64,000 nt of DNA. It comes from Paracoccus sp. MA. Lineage in GTDB: Bacteria > Pseudomonadota > Alphaproteobacteria > Rhodobacterales > Rhodobacteraceae. The DNA is taken from contig NZ_CP087598.1 in assembly GCF_020990385.1 (NCBI RefSeq), positions 354,001 to 418,000 of the forward strand, read 5' to 3'. Both the position numbers and the translations under genes were made by a program. Below the pieces are notes generated by a model, which worked only from the letters and a program-made list of their open reading frames with translations, did not search any database and was not told where the DNA came from. Of this stretch, positions 9,068 through 17,008 are shown one piece after another; the first letter of the stretch is position 1; each line of letters begins with the position of its first letter.

Positions 9068-9198
9068 GATACCATGCTGCCATTGAGGAGCTGACTGATG
9101 AGGTATTCCACGTCCTATTTAATGACCTGCAGTTCCTCCAGAGGTTTAACCAGTTGTGCGCGAACTACATCGAGGGTTCGGGCTTCGGCGAAGAGCTA
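9068..9198 (+). pseudogene. HNH endonuclease gene, 5'-truncated upstream piece
   Basis: The 131 bases between the two IS copies read from 9070 as one open protein segment (YHAAIEELTDEVFHVLFNDL and onward to FGEEL). This is not the frame of the upstream integrase fragment. Removing the second IS with one TA joins it to the HNH frame at 10052 without a shift (FGEEL then RTRKG). It is therefore the middle of the same gene, whose 5' end is missing, probably lost in a deletion ending at IS copy 1. Confidence 0.65.
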
Positions 9199-10049
9199 GG
9201 TCGTGTTGACAAAAGGGATTCCTCTGGCAGTCGTCCTATGATTCAAGCTCATCTCTACGTGGGAGATGAACTTGGCACGCAACCTGATATCCGACGATGA
9301 GTGGACCTTCTTCGAGGGCTTCATTCGTGCCGTCCGGCACCCTAACGGGCGGAAACCTGCGGACCATCGTCTTGTTCTGAATGGTATATTCTGGATCGCA
9401 AGGACTGGTGCGCCATGGCGCGATCTGCCCGAAGAGTTTGGCAAGTGGTCCTCGGTCTACCGTCAGTTCCGCCGCTGGACTTTGGCGGGACTGTGGGAGG
9501 ATATCCTGGATGCGCTGAACCACGCTGGGATCGCGCCAGACAAGCTCCAGATGGTTGATAGCACTGTGATCCGCGCCCATCATCATGCGGCGGGCGCAAA
9601 AGGGGGACTCCGAAAGAGGCTCTTGGCCGTTCGAGAGGTGGCTTCTCGACCAAGATCCATCTCCGCGTCAACGGCGCAGGCCTCCCGATGAGGACCGAGA
9701 TCACGCCGGGGCAGGATTCCGACTACACCGGCTATGATATGGTGATGGCCGACAACCTGCCGCAACCAGCAGTTCTGGTCGCCGACAGGGGCTATGACTC
9801 TGATAAAATTCGGGAAGACATCGAGAGCCGCAACGCCCTGCCCATGATACCGATGCGAAGGAACCGAAGGGTGCGCAAGGCTGTCGACATGACCATCTAC
9901 ACCCTGCGCAACATGGTCGAGCGCTGCTTCAACAAGCTGAAAAATAGCCGCCGCCTTGCAACCCGCTACGACAAAACCGCCGAAAGCTTCCTTGGCTTCG
10001 TCGACGTCGCCTGCATCAGGCTCTGGCTCCGCCATTTGTCAACATGACC
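9199..10049 (+). mobile_element. IS5-family (IS427-like) insertion sequence, copy 2
   Basis: The same 851-bp element as copy 1, same orientation, bordered by TA (9197-9198 and 10050-10051) in a CTAA target. It splits the HNH endonuclease gene. As direct repeats 133 bp apart, copies 1 and 2 can recombine and may have produced the deletion that removed the integrase 3' end and the HNH 5' end. Confidence 0.93.
9266..10047 (+). CDS. IS5-family transposase, two overlapping frames (copy 2)
   Basis: Translation is identical to copy 1: frame A at 9266-9691, frame B at 9688-10047, with the A4G5 slip site at the equivalent position (about 9598-9606). A -1 shift yields the complete DDE transposase of about 260 residues. 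Confidence 0.88.
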
Positions 10050-10051
10050 TA

Positions 10052-10333
10052 AGAACCCGAAAAGGTCACCTTAAACGAGTTGCCCTTCCGGTTTGGGTAC
10101 GAAAGGCGATTTTCCATCGAGACAAGGGTGAGTGTCGGGACTGCAAGCGCAGCCTCGCATTGACTGTGAACCAGATTGAGACGGAACGATACGATCATAT
10201 TGTTCCATTAGCTAGGTTCGGAGCCAATGACATTACGAACATCCAACTTCTCTGCGAGCCCTGCAATCTCAAGAAGTCGGCCAAAGATGTGTCGGTTTCG
10301 CCCCTGTATCCTAGAGCTATCTTGCCAGACTAA
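10052..10333 (+). pseudogene. HNH endonuclease gene, 3' piece
   Basis: About 93 codons encode an HNH domain: CRDC, then YDHIVPLARFGANDITNIQLLCEPCNLKK. This gives the paired cysteines (CxxC ... CxxC) and the DHI...N...H-type metal finger of McrA-like nucleases. The open frame seen upstream to 9956 belongs to the IS. The native upstream part lies at 9068-9198, on the other side of IS copy 2. The nuclease domain itself is intact, so a product started from within or near the IS end is conceivable but unsupported. Base composition is less GC-rich than the flanking genes. Confidence 0.72.
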
Positions 10334-10443
10334 CACACTTGACGCCGGAAGATGGCCCAGCTTCGTTGACAGAATCCATTTCCTTTTTTTCACTTGATTT
10401 GGGGCCATACACTTACAGTCAGCCGTCGGCGCGTTCCGCAGGT

Positions 10444-10680
10444 CTATCTTTCTCCATCGGCAGAGTGCTGCACCCGTATCGCCTCGAACAGCCGCCGCAG
10501 GACGTAGGACCGCGCGATGCTGACCACGGTGAAAACTGCGCCCATTTTCAGGTTCTGGGCCAGCGTCGTGTGCAGCCCGAAGATGGGGAAGATCAGGATT
10601 TGCGTGGTCACGGCAACGCTGTAGCCAACGATCACGTTGGCGACGGATTCGACCAGCGACATGTGACGCGACTGTTTCAT
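10444..10680 (-). CDS. Small membrane protein of phage-like element (DUF7220-like)
   Basis: A 78-residue protein with two hydrophobic segments (VANVIVGYSVAVTTQILIFP and MGAVFTVVSIARSYVLRRLF). It overlaps the preceding methyltransferase stop in ATGA. Similar short proteins accompany alphaproteobacterial phage DNA-modification genes, and the pattern of two helices ending in SYxLRRLFE matches my recollection of DUF7220. Function is unknown. Being last in the long leftward gene block, it may be co-translated with the methyltransferase. Confidence 0.65.
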   Translation of the reverse strand: MKQSRHMSLVESVANVIVGYSVAVTTQILIFPIFGLHTTLAQNLKMGAVFTVVSIARSYVLRRLFEAIRVQHSADGER

Positions 10681-12053
10681 ACTGCGGTCTTGCGCTTTCG
10701 AGCAGGTTCGGGTTCGGCGTCGACGTTGGTCATTGCCGAGGGCACGGTATCGTCGTCGCCCAGCCGCTCGGTCCTCACCTCAGCGAAGGTCCGACAATCG
10801 CCATCGAGGATCGCGTCGCGGCCGGTCTCGGCCTGCCAGCGTTCCACGGCGACATCGACATAGGCCGAACTGATCTCCATCGCGAAGACGCGGCGGCCGT
10901 TGGCCTCGCCCGCCATGATCTGCGAGCCGGAGCCCGAGAAGGGCTCGTAGCAGAGGCCGCCTCGCGCGACGTGCTGGCGCATCGGGATCCCGAAGGCGTC
11001 CAGCGGCTTCGGCGTCGGATGGTCGGGGCGGTCGTCCTTGGCGAAGGACGGCAATTCCCATGTCGATGGCAGCGTCTGCTCGGCCACCTTCGGCGGCCGG
11101 TTCGGGCGACGCCAGCCCATGAAACAGGGTTCGTGCTTCCAGAGGTAGTGCGATCGGGTCAGGACGCCGCGATCTTTCACCCAGATGATCTGCTGGTGGA
11201 CGAAAGCTCCTGCCTTCTCCCAGCACGCTTCCAGCATCGCCTGGCGGCGGGAGGCGTGCCAGCAATACCAGGCGGCGTCGTCCGTGATCGCTTCGGCAAC
11301 GGCCGCCGCGATGAAGCCGTCGTAGAGTTCAGCCCCCTGTGAACTGTCGTCCCAGGTCACGCCATAGGACTGCGACCAGTCCTTGTTCCGCGTCGGGTGG
11401 TTCGAGCCGTCGTAATCCACCAGATACGGCGGATCGGTCGCGAACAGCACCGCGCGCTCTCCGTTCATCAGACGGCGCACGTCGGCTGCGCTGGTGCTGT
11501 CGCCGCAGAGCAGCCGGTGATCGCCGAGGATCCAGAGATCTCCGGTGCGCGACGCCGGATTGCGCGGCGGTTCGGGGATGGTCACCGGCGGCACGGAGCC
11601 CCCGGTGCCACTTTCTTCACCGTCGTCTTCCGCGACGTAGGCCAGCAGCTTGTCCAGTTCGCCATCGGAAAACCCGACCAGCGACAGGTCGAAGTCTTCG
11701 GCCAGCAGATCGTTCAGTTCTGCCGACAGCAGCGCCTCGTCCCAGGTGCCGAGTTCCGTCAGCTTGTTGTCCGCAATCCGGTAAGCCCGCCGCTGCGCCT
11801 CGGTCAGATGCCCCAGCACGATCACCGGCGCCTCGGTCAGCCCGAGCTGCGTCGCGGCCAGCACGCGTCCGTGGCCTGCGATCAGTTCCCCGTCCTCGCC
11901 CACGAGGCACGGCACGGTCCAGCCGAACTCGGCCATGCTGGCGGCGATCTTGGCGACCTGGTCCGCGCCATGCGCCTTCGCGTTCTTCGCGTAGGGCTGC
12001 AGGCGCGAGAGCGGCCAGGTCTCGATCGCGTCCGGGGCGAAGCTCAGCGTCAT
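10677..12053 (-). CDS. ParB-like nuclease domain fused to DNA methyltransferase
   Basis: A 458-residue two-domain protein. The N-terminal ParB/sulfiredoxin-like domain has LQPYAKNAKAH, then ELIAGHGRVLAATQLG and the RIADNKL segment. The C-terminal domain is an N4/N6 amino-methyltransferase with the catalytic TDPPY motif and the SAM-binding YEPFSGSGS motif. DPPY preceding FxGxG indicates the beta class order. The ATG at 12053 is chosen because the ParB domain begins within 15 residues; the open frame to 12173 adds only proline/arginine-rich sequence. No restriction partner is seen, so it is probably an orphan phage-type methylase protecting element DNA. Confidence 0.87.
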   Translation of the reverse strand: MTLSFAPDAIETWPLSRLQPYAKNAKAHGADQVAKIAASMAEFGWTVPCLVGEDGELIAGHGRVLAATQLGLTEAPVIVLGHLTEAQRRAYRIADNKLTELGTWDEALLSAELNDLLAEDFDLSLVGFSDGELDKLLAYVAEDDGEESGTGGSVPPVTIPEPPRNPASRTGDLWILGDHRLLCGDSTSAADVRRLMNGERAVLFATDPPYLVDYDGSNHPTRNKDWSQSYGVTWDDSSQGAELYDGFIAAAVAEAITDDAAWYCWHASRRQAMLEACWEKAGAFVHQQIIWVKDRGVLTRSHYLWKHEPCFMGWRRPNRPPKVAEQTLPSTWELPSFAKDDRPDHPTPKPLDAFGIPMRQHVARGGLCYEPFSGSGSQIMAGEANGRRVFAMEISSAYVDVAVERWQAETGRDAILDGDCRTFAEVRTERLGDDDTVPSAMTNVDAEPEPARKRKTAV

Positions 12054-12369
12054 GGTGGGCAAGGTTCCTCGGTCGGGTGGATGCCGGTGGCTTCCGGACT
12101 CCGGATGCCGCGCTGGACTCCACACGGGGTCCAGCGGCCACCAGCGGTGTCCGGTCGGAAGGCCAGCGTTCATTGGTGTTTGCGCGGGGCGCGCGTGGCT
12201 CCGGCTTCCGGGTGGCTTCCCAAAAAACCGGCCCTGTCGCTGGCGATATTCCGCGCTTCGCCCGCCAGCATACGAATATCGCCAGGAAGGAACCGGAAAC
12301 TGCCGCGGGCTGGACCCCGGCCGGACCCTCGATGGATACCGGGGTCCAGGTGGCCCCCGTCAACGCAAA

Positions 12370-12401
12370 GGGGAGAGCGAGCTATCCAGCGCACTCTCCC
12401 C
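12370..12401 (-). terminator. Intrinsic terminator-like hairpin
   Basis: Read on the minus strand, GGGGAGAG (12394-12401) pairs with CTCTCCCC (12370-12377) and is followed by TTTG. This fits the end of the leftward transcript that includes the gene at 12470-12850. Confidence 0.6.
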
Positions 12402-12450
12402 ATCTTGCCTTCGGAATAGCACGATCATGTTGCAGATGTCGAAGGAAAAA

Positions 12451-12462
12451 GTGTTGCAACAC
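12451..12462. promoter_or_regulatory. 12-bp perfect palindrome GTGTTGCAACAC
   Basis: It lies between the DUF6362-like gene stop and the terminator hairpin, with a partial copy (TGTTGCA) at 12428-12434. Symmetric 12-mers of this kind are typical dimeric-repressor half-sites. No regulator is assigned. Confidence 0.4.
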
Positions 12463-12469
12463 ATTGGAG

Positions 12470-12850
12470 TCACTGCGCATTCAGGCGCGCAGCGATCTTG
12501 GTCAGCGCCAGCTGCCAGCGACGCCAGGCGGTCGTGCGGTCGCACCCCAGCTCGCCGCTGATCTGCTTCCATGGCACGCGGGCGGCGCGCGACCAGACCA
12601 GCTTGCGCTCCGCCTCCTCGATCCAGAGCACCCAGTCGAAGGTCTGCTCGAGCCGGGTGATCGCGGCGGCCGAGGGCCAGACCCGCATCGGCTGGGGTTC
12701 CATCGCCGCGATCTCGCGGCTGGTCCGCACGATGTCGGGCCAGGTGTTGAAGTAGCCCTGCGCCTTCACCGGCGGCAGCTTGCGCAGGGTGCGGAACGCC
12801 TCCTCGAAATGATCGGCGACGCACTCGGCGGTCCATTCGCGATCAGCCAT
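12470..12850 (-). CDS. DUF6362-like phage protein
   Basis: A 126-residue soluble protein. The part from PQPMRVWPSAAAITRLEQ through WKQISGELGCDRTTAWRRWQLAL looks like the DUF6362 family of alphaproteobacterial phages. Its C-terminal half contains a helix-turn-helix (QISGELGCDRTTAWRRW), suggesting DNA binding. Start at 12850 (MADREWTAE) rather than 12943, since the longer form adds low-complexity Ser/Ala/Arg sequence. Overlaps the preceding small gene by 8 bases. Role unknown; a regulator or small-terminase-like role is possible. Confidence 0.7.
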   Translation of the reverse strand: MADREWTAECVADHFEEAFRTLRKLPPVKAQGYFNTWPDIVRTSREIAAMEPQPMRVWPSAAAITRLEQTFDWVLWIEEAERKLVWSRAARVPWKQISGELGCDRTTAWRRWQLALTKIAARLNAQ

Positions 12851-13043
12851 GGCGCGCCTCCCTGTCGGAAGGGCGCGGGCCGTAGAGCTTCTCGCCGAGC
12901 TGGCGGACCAGTTCACGCTCGGGCCAGGTGAGGCGGTCGTCATCGGCGGAGACCGCGAGGACGCCCTGTTCCCGCCAGCCCTCGCGCTTGACCTGCTCGG
13001 GATCCCGGCGGCGGCCGCCGTAGCCGTGGGGATGCCATCTCAT
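12843..13043 (-). CDS. Small conserved element protein, unknown function
   Basis: A 66-residue basic/acidic protein beginning MRWHPHGYGGRRRDPEQVK and containing LTWPERELVRQLGEKLYG. It starts within the ATGA overlap region of the RuvC-like gene (stop 13040) and overlaps the next start by 8 bases. Tight packing supports a real gene. No family recognised. Confidence 0.55.
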   Translation of the reverse strand: MRWHPHGYGGRRRDPEQVKREGWREQGVLAVSADDDRLTWPERELVRQLGEKLYGPRPSDREARHG

Positions 13044-13579
13044 GCGACACCCCCGTTCGTCTCGATCGCCCAGAGCAGGAGCGCGATGGCGTCGGCCTCG
13101 TTGTCGTCGGCCGGGCTGAAGCCGCGAGCACGGACGGCGGCGACCATGGCGGCCTTGTCGGCGTTGCCCTTGCCTGCGGCATGACGCTTGATCGTGCCGA
13201 CCGGGACGCCCTCGTAGGGCACGCCGCGCAGTTCCGCCCATGCGGTCAGCGTGGCCATGAGCCCGCCGTAGATGTGGCTCGCATCGGTGCCGGCGTGGCG
13301 GCGGACTTCCTCGAACCAGATCGCGGCGACTGGACCGGACAGCCGGTCGACCTCGGTCAGCCAGTTAGTGAAGCGCAGGTAGCGCATGCCGCCGCCGTCG
13401 AAGCGGCCCGGGCGCAGCGAGACGGTGCCGCTGGTGATCAGACCGTCATGGCCGCGGATCGCCCAGCCGGTCGAGGTGCCGAGGTCGAGCGCGAGGATGC
13501 AGCGGTTGCGGGGGGTGTCGAGCGGCAGCGATTCAAACCTTGCGCCGTCGCAATTCGGGATCAGAGTCGGCTGAGCCAT
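13040..13579 (-). CDS. RuvC-like Holliday-junction resolvase family protein
   Basis: A 179-residue RNase H-fold protein. The first acidic residue is Asp32 in ILALDLGTSTGWAI, the second Glu lies in IWFEEVRRH, and the C-terminal Asp cluster is in DDNEADAIALLLW. This triad pattern is that of RuvC/phage junction resolvases. KAAGKGNADK-like sequence (HAAGKGNADKAAM) before the last motif is also typical. The start at 13579 has AAAGGAG upstream; the longer open frame (to 13753) would run through an inverted repeat. Likely processes recombination or replication intermediates of the element. Confidence 0.82.
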   Translation of the reverse strand: MAQPTLIPNCDGARFESLPLDTPRNRCILALDLGTSTGWAIRGHDGLITSGTVSLRPGRFDGGGMRYLRFTNWLTEVDRLSGPVAAIWFEEVRRHAGTDASHIYGGLMATLTAWAELRGVPYEGVPVGTIKRHAAGKGNADKAAMVAAVRARGFSPADDNEADAIALLLWAIETNGGVA

Positions 13580-13616
13580 GATGGGTCTCCTTTGCCGGTG
13601 GCCTGTGGTGGTGGAA

Positions 13617-13944
13617 GACGACGGCGGTCTGGTGCTTGGCGGTACGGGGCCGCCGTCGTCGGATCGGGAAGCACAACAGACCGTCACGGCGGCGCGCGCG
13701 GCTGACCCGGACGTATGGGAGGAGTGGCCAACCCTGTGGGGTGGCCCTCCCATACGTAGTATGGGGGTTTGACACCTAACTGTTCCGAGGCGTGCAAGTG
13801 GCTGAAATCATAGCGGAATAAGACTTCATGAAGTCTTCGGGCATGAGTTAGGGAGCTAACTCTTGTTTGCCCGTAACCCGTTGATTTCGTTGAGTGCACA
13901 GTTGGCGCTGTCATATGAGTCAGGCCTCACTCATATGAGTGAGG
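13617..13944. repeat. Cluster of five dyad symmetries between primase and RuvC-like genes
   Basis: Five perfect inverted repeats in 328 bp: GACGACGGCGG (13617-13627) with its complement at 13650-13660; ACGTATGGGAGG (13711-13722) with 13746-13757; the 18-mer AAGACTTCATGAAGTCTT (13820-13837); GAGTTAG (13845-13851) with 13856-13862; and the 20-mer CCTCACTCATATGAGTGAGG (13925-13944), with a further TCATATGAGT at 13911-13920. The 20-mer lies inside the last codons of the primase gene. No gene is convincing in 13580-13919. Candidate replication origin or operator array. Confidence 0.75.
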
Positions 13945-16241
13945 TCGTCCTCGAGCCCCTCCGGGTAGACCCAGACGGCGGGGTTTTCGACCTGCAGGCA
14001 GAGCCCGGACTGGGGGCATTTGAAGTGGCTGGGCAGGACCGGACGGGCGCTTGTGGTGACTTCGCCGGTGTCCGGATCGACATGCTCGACGGGCGCGCCG
14101 AACTGCATGCCTTCCACGCAGAGGTAGCCGAACCGGGACCGGGTGACGGGGAAGCCGAACCCCGAGGGGTCGCGCAGGAACTTCACGAAACCCTTGGTCG
14201 CCAGCACGCTGAGCCGCTCGCGGATGGTGTGCTTGCTGCCCAGACCGCCCTGGTTCTCGAAGGTCTCGGCAAACTGCATGGCGGTGTAGAGGCGCTCGCC
14301 CGCCGCCTCATCCAGCAGCATTCCGAGGATGACATCGTGCTTGCGCAGCCGTTCGGCATCGAGCCTGGCGCCCACCTCCTTGCGCACCAGGCGCTCGTTC
14401 AGCGGGTTCAGCTCGACCCATTCGCCCTTCACCTTGTCGATCAGCTTGCCCGGCAGCGCCGGTCCGTTCCGCAGCTCGATCTCCAGTCTGCGGACGGTGC
14501 TGTCCTCGTCAGGGCGATGCATGAGCAGCCCCGAGGTGTAGAAGCCGCGCAGCGCGCTGGCGCCGGAGAGGGCGAGGAACGGGTCGTCCTTGACCTGATG
14601 CTTGCTGGCCTTGCGGGTGTGGTGGGCGAGGATGACGCCCGCATCCGGATTGACGGCATCGCGGAGAAGCTCCACCCGGTCCTTCAGGAAGAACATCATG
14701 GCGGTGTTGTCGTTCTCGCCGCCACCCTCAGGTCCGCCGTCAAAGAGATTGCGGATCGGGTCGATGACGATGATGTCGGGTGGCGCGTCGGGAAATGCAG
14801 CCCGGATCGCCTCGGCCACGCGGGTGATCCCCTCCGCGTCGAGCAGCAGCTTCAGCTTCGGTGTGGCGATGAAGGTGTCGCGCGCGGCGGCGATCACGGT
14901 GGCGGGCAGCGCGATCTGCTGCATGCGCTCGCGCAGGTAGTGATACTGGATCTCGGCCTGCAGGTAGAACACGCGCAGCGGCCGGGGCGGCGTGAAGCCG
15001 AGGAACGGCACGCCCGCCGCCATGTGCACGAGCCAGGAGATCAGGAAGTCGCTCTTCCCGACCTTCGGCGCGCCCCCCAGCACCAGGAGACCGCCCGGCG
15101 TCAGTACGCGCGGCCCGATGACGTCCTCAGGCATCGGACTGGTGTCGTCCAGCAGCGCGCCGAGGCTGAAGGTCGGCAGCGGGCTGGCCGGGGCATCGAC
15201 ATGGGCTGCGCGCAGGAGCGGCGGACCGTTGCGCTTTACATGCAGCGCCCAGAGGCGTTCGGACTCGGCCATCAGCCGATCAAGCGGCCAGGACGGGCGC
15301 AGCATGGCGGCGTTGTAGCCGCAGATCGCTTCCCAGCCCGCGAAGGGGTCGAGGCGTCCCTCGTGCACAAGGCGGACGTAGTGGCCGATGGCGGCGCTGG
15401 CCCCCTGGAACCGGGACCAGTCGTCGACCGCGCCCTCCCGCACCGGCGTGGTGAGCACCGCGTCGATGCCGGGTTTCGCGGTCGGCGCGGTAGCGTCGCT
15501 GGCGAAGCCCACGCCCGGCAGCGGCGGCATGTCGGCGACCTTTTCCGCGAAATCGGCAAGATCCACCTCGACCTCTCGATGTTCGCGGATCTGCACGAGG
15601 CGTTGATGGCCGTGCTTGTGATAGACGGTGCCCGGCACACGGATCGGCTGGTGCGCCGAGCGGAAATGCGTGTCGCCGCCGACCTTCACGGCGATCTCGC
15701 CGCGCAGACGACAGAGGGTGGCCAGATCCTCGCCCTCGGCCGGTTCGGTCAACTGCCACCAGACATGGAGCTTCGCTGCACCCTCGGGCGTGCGCCCTCC
15801 GCTTTCGATGATGAGTGTGGGCGGGCCGAGGTAGCGCGTGACGTGATCCAGCTTGGCAGGGATGTCGCCCGCGTCGAGATCGACGACGATGGCCTGCATC
15901 TGCAGCACGTCGGCGGCGCGTGCCTGGCCCTGCTCGGCGACCGTGCCGGGGATGACATAGACGGCGGCGCCCTCGCGATTGGCCCATGCGGCAAAGGTCG
16001 CGAGCTTGTCGGGCGCGGTGTCGTCGGCGGGGATCCAGATGTTGTGCGGCTTGCCGTCCCGGCCCTGACCCTTGTCGACGAAGCCGCGGAGCGGGATCAG
16101 CCCCTCGCACCAGCTGAAGACCGTGTCGAGGAAGACGGCGATCTGCTCGGGGCCGGGGTCGCAGCCGAAGGGGTTCTCGGACGGCGGGCCGTCGTTGAAG
16201 TCCATCCAGGGGTTGAAGTGCAGGATGCCGTCGTCGCTCAT
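13920..16241 (-). CDS. Primase/helicase-like replication protein with AAA ATPase domain
   Basis: A 773-residue protein. The N-terminal third resembles a RepB/DNA-primase-type (prim-pol) domain: VVDLDAGDIP for metal binding, then FRSAHQPIRVPGTVYHK. The middle is a RecA-fold ATPase like RepA hexameric helicases, with Walker A GGAPKVGKSD, Walker B DIIVIDPIRN, and an AHHTRK sensor region. The C-terminus looks winged-helix-like. The start at 16241 overlaps the upstream gene in ATGA; the in-frame extension to 16286 is not needed. It is the best candidate replication initiator/primase of the element and its 3' end carries a palindrome. Confidence 0.8.
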   Translation of the reverse strand: MSDDGILHFNPWMDFNDGPPSENPFGCDPGPEQIAVFLDTVFSWCEGLIPLRGFVDKGQGRDGKPHNIWIPADDTAPDKLATFAAWANREGAAVYVIPGTVAEQGQARAADVLQMQAIVVDLDAGDIPAKLDHVTRYLGPPTLIIESGGRTPEGAAKLHVWWQLTEPAEGEDLATLCRLRGEIAVKVGGDTHFRSAHQPIRVPGTVYHKHGHQRLVQIREHREVEVDLADFAEKVADMPPLPGVGFASDATAPTAKPGIDAVLTTPVREGAVDDWSRFQGASAAIGHYVRLVHEGRLDPFAGWEAICGYNAAMLRPSWPLDRLMAESERLWALHVKRNGPPLLRAAHVDAPASPLPTFSLGALLDDTSPMPEDVIGPRVLTPGGLLVLGGAPKVGKSDFLISWLVHMAAGVPFLGFTPPRPLRVFYLQAEIQYHYLRERMQQIALPATVIAAARDTFIATPKLKLLLDAEGITRVAEAIRAAFPDAPPDIIVIDPIRNLFDGGPEGGGENDNTAMMFFLKDRVELLRDAVNPDAGVILAHHTRKASKHQVKDDPFLALSGASALRGFYTSGLLMHRPDEDSTVRRLEIELRNGPALPGKLIDKVKGEWVELNPLNERLVRKEVGARLDAERLRKHDVILGMLLDEAAGERLYTAMQFAETFENQGGLGSKHTIRERLSVLATKGFVKFLRDPSGFGFPVTRSRFGYLCVEGMQFGAPVEHVDPDTGEVTTSARPVLPSHFKCPQSGLCLQVENPAVWVYPEGLEDDLTHMSEA

Positions 16242-17008
16242 GCGGGCAGCCCCCAGCAGCGCTCGGCCCACGGGCAGAAGCGACATTCGAAGAAGTCGGA
16301 CGTGGTCGCGACGCGTGGAAGAAGCTCAGCCGCATCGGTCGCCTGCAGGATCCGCACGCCCCGGTCGGACATGCGCTGCGCGAGATCGGCATCGAACGCG
16401 ACCTGCTCGTGGTGCAGCTCGGCGGTGTCCTTGTTGATCGCGGTGAAGAGCGCAGGCGCGGCCGAGATGCCGGGGACCGTCCCTTCCATGTAGGCTTGGT
16501 AGACCGCGATCTGGGCGGCGTAGACCGGCTTGGACTTGGTCACGCCGTCCTTCACGCATGCGCGCCAGTTCTTCGCGTTCATGGTCTTGCATTCCCAGAG
16601 CGCGGGAACGGCCAGACCGAACTCCTCCGGCCCAGCAGCGATGATGCCGTCGACATGGCCGCGGATGCGTCCGCCCGCGACCGAGAAGCCGAACTGGCCG
16701 CCATCTGGCCGGTTGCCCCTCCGGGTGTAGAGGTCGAAGCCCGCGCCGCGCAGCCAGGCGACGGCCAGATCCTCGAGCGCGTGGCCGATCGCGAAGATGC
16801 GGAGCGACTGGCCGCTGAAGTCCTGGCCCTCGTCCTTCGGCGTCGCCGTGAACTCGAACTGAAGGGCACGCTCGCAGGCATGGCCGAGGCGCGAGCCGCC
16901 GAGATAGTCGCGGGGTGGCCGCGTCGCCTGATCGGCGGTGAGCACCCGATCGACGGCGGCGTCGACCTGCTCCGCGAAACTGGGCCGATGATTGTAATCG
17001 AGGGTCAA
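16238..17008 (-). CDS. PD-(D/E)XK nuclease, Cas4/RecB-like
   Basis: A 256-residue nuclease with the motif order GHVDGII then ALWECKTMNAKNW, giving the D...ExK active site, and a QIAVYQAYM motif as in RecB/Cas4 nucleases. Four cysteines, one near residue 48 (GHACERA) and three near the C-terminus (FECRFCPWAERCW), are placed like the Fe-S cluster ligands of Cas4/AddB-type enzymes. There is no CRISPR array nearby. In phage replication modules such proteins act as 5'-to-3' exonucleases for recombination. Overlaps neighbours by ATGA on both sides. Confidence 0.83.
   Translation of the reverse strand: MTLDYNHRPSFAEQVDAAVDRVLTADQATRPPRDYLGGSRLGHACERALQFEFTATPKDEGQDFSGQSLRIFAIGHALEDLAVAWLRGAGFDLYTRRGNRPDGGQFGFSVAGGRIRGHVDGIIAAGPEEFGLAVPALWECKTMNAKNWRACVKDGVTKSKPVYAAQIAVYQAYMEGTVPGISAAPALFTAINKDTAELHHEQVAFDADLAQRMSDRGVRILQATDAAELLPRVATTSDFFECRFCPWAERCWGLPA

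Larger units (their letters stand above)
12054..12469. other. 416-bp gene-free gap in the leftward block
   Basis: No convincing gene on either strand; the short open frames here are rich in Arg/Pro and lack ribosome sites. It holds a terminator-like hairpin at 12370-12401 and a 12-bp palindrome at 12451-12462. It probably ends the replication operon and contains the promoter for the methyltransferase. Confidence 0.55.

Noticed and set aside
8215..10049. Composite transposon formed by IS copies 1 and 2
   Set aside because: The 133 bp between them is a fragment of the disrupted HNH gene, and copy 2 lies inside that same gene, so they are not carrying cargo.
12170..12403. Short minus-strand frame in the 416-bp gap
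   Set aside because: Starts inside the terminator hairpin and is Arg/Gly-rich without a ribosome site.
13684..13914. A 76-codon minus-strand frame in the palindrome cluster
   Set aside because: Runs through several inverted repeats, lacks a ribosome site, and has no family-like sequence.
13863..16493. An 876-codon plus-strand open frame opposite the primase/helicase
   Set aside because: It mirrors the minus-strand gene, which has Walker motifs and ATGA coupling; the plus frame has no recognisable domain.
16238..17008. Possible CRISPR-Cas system because of the Cas4-like gene
   Set aside because: No repeat-spacer array and no cas1/cas2 are present; the context is a phage recombination module.
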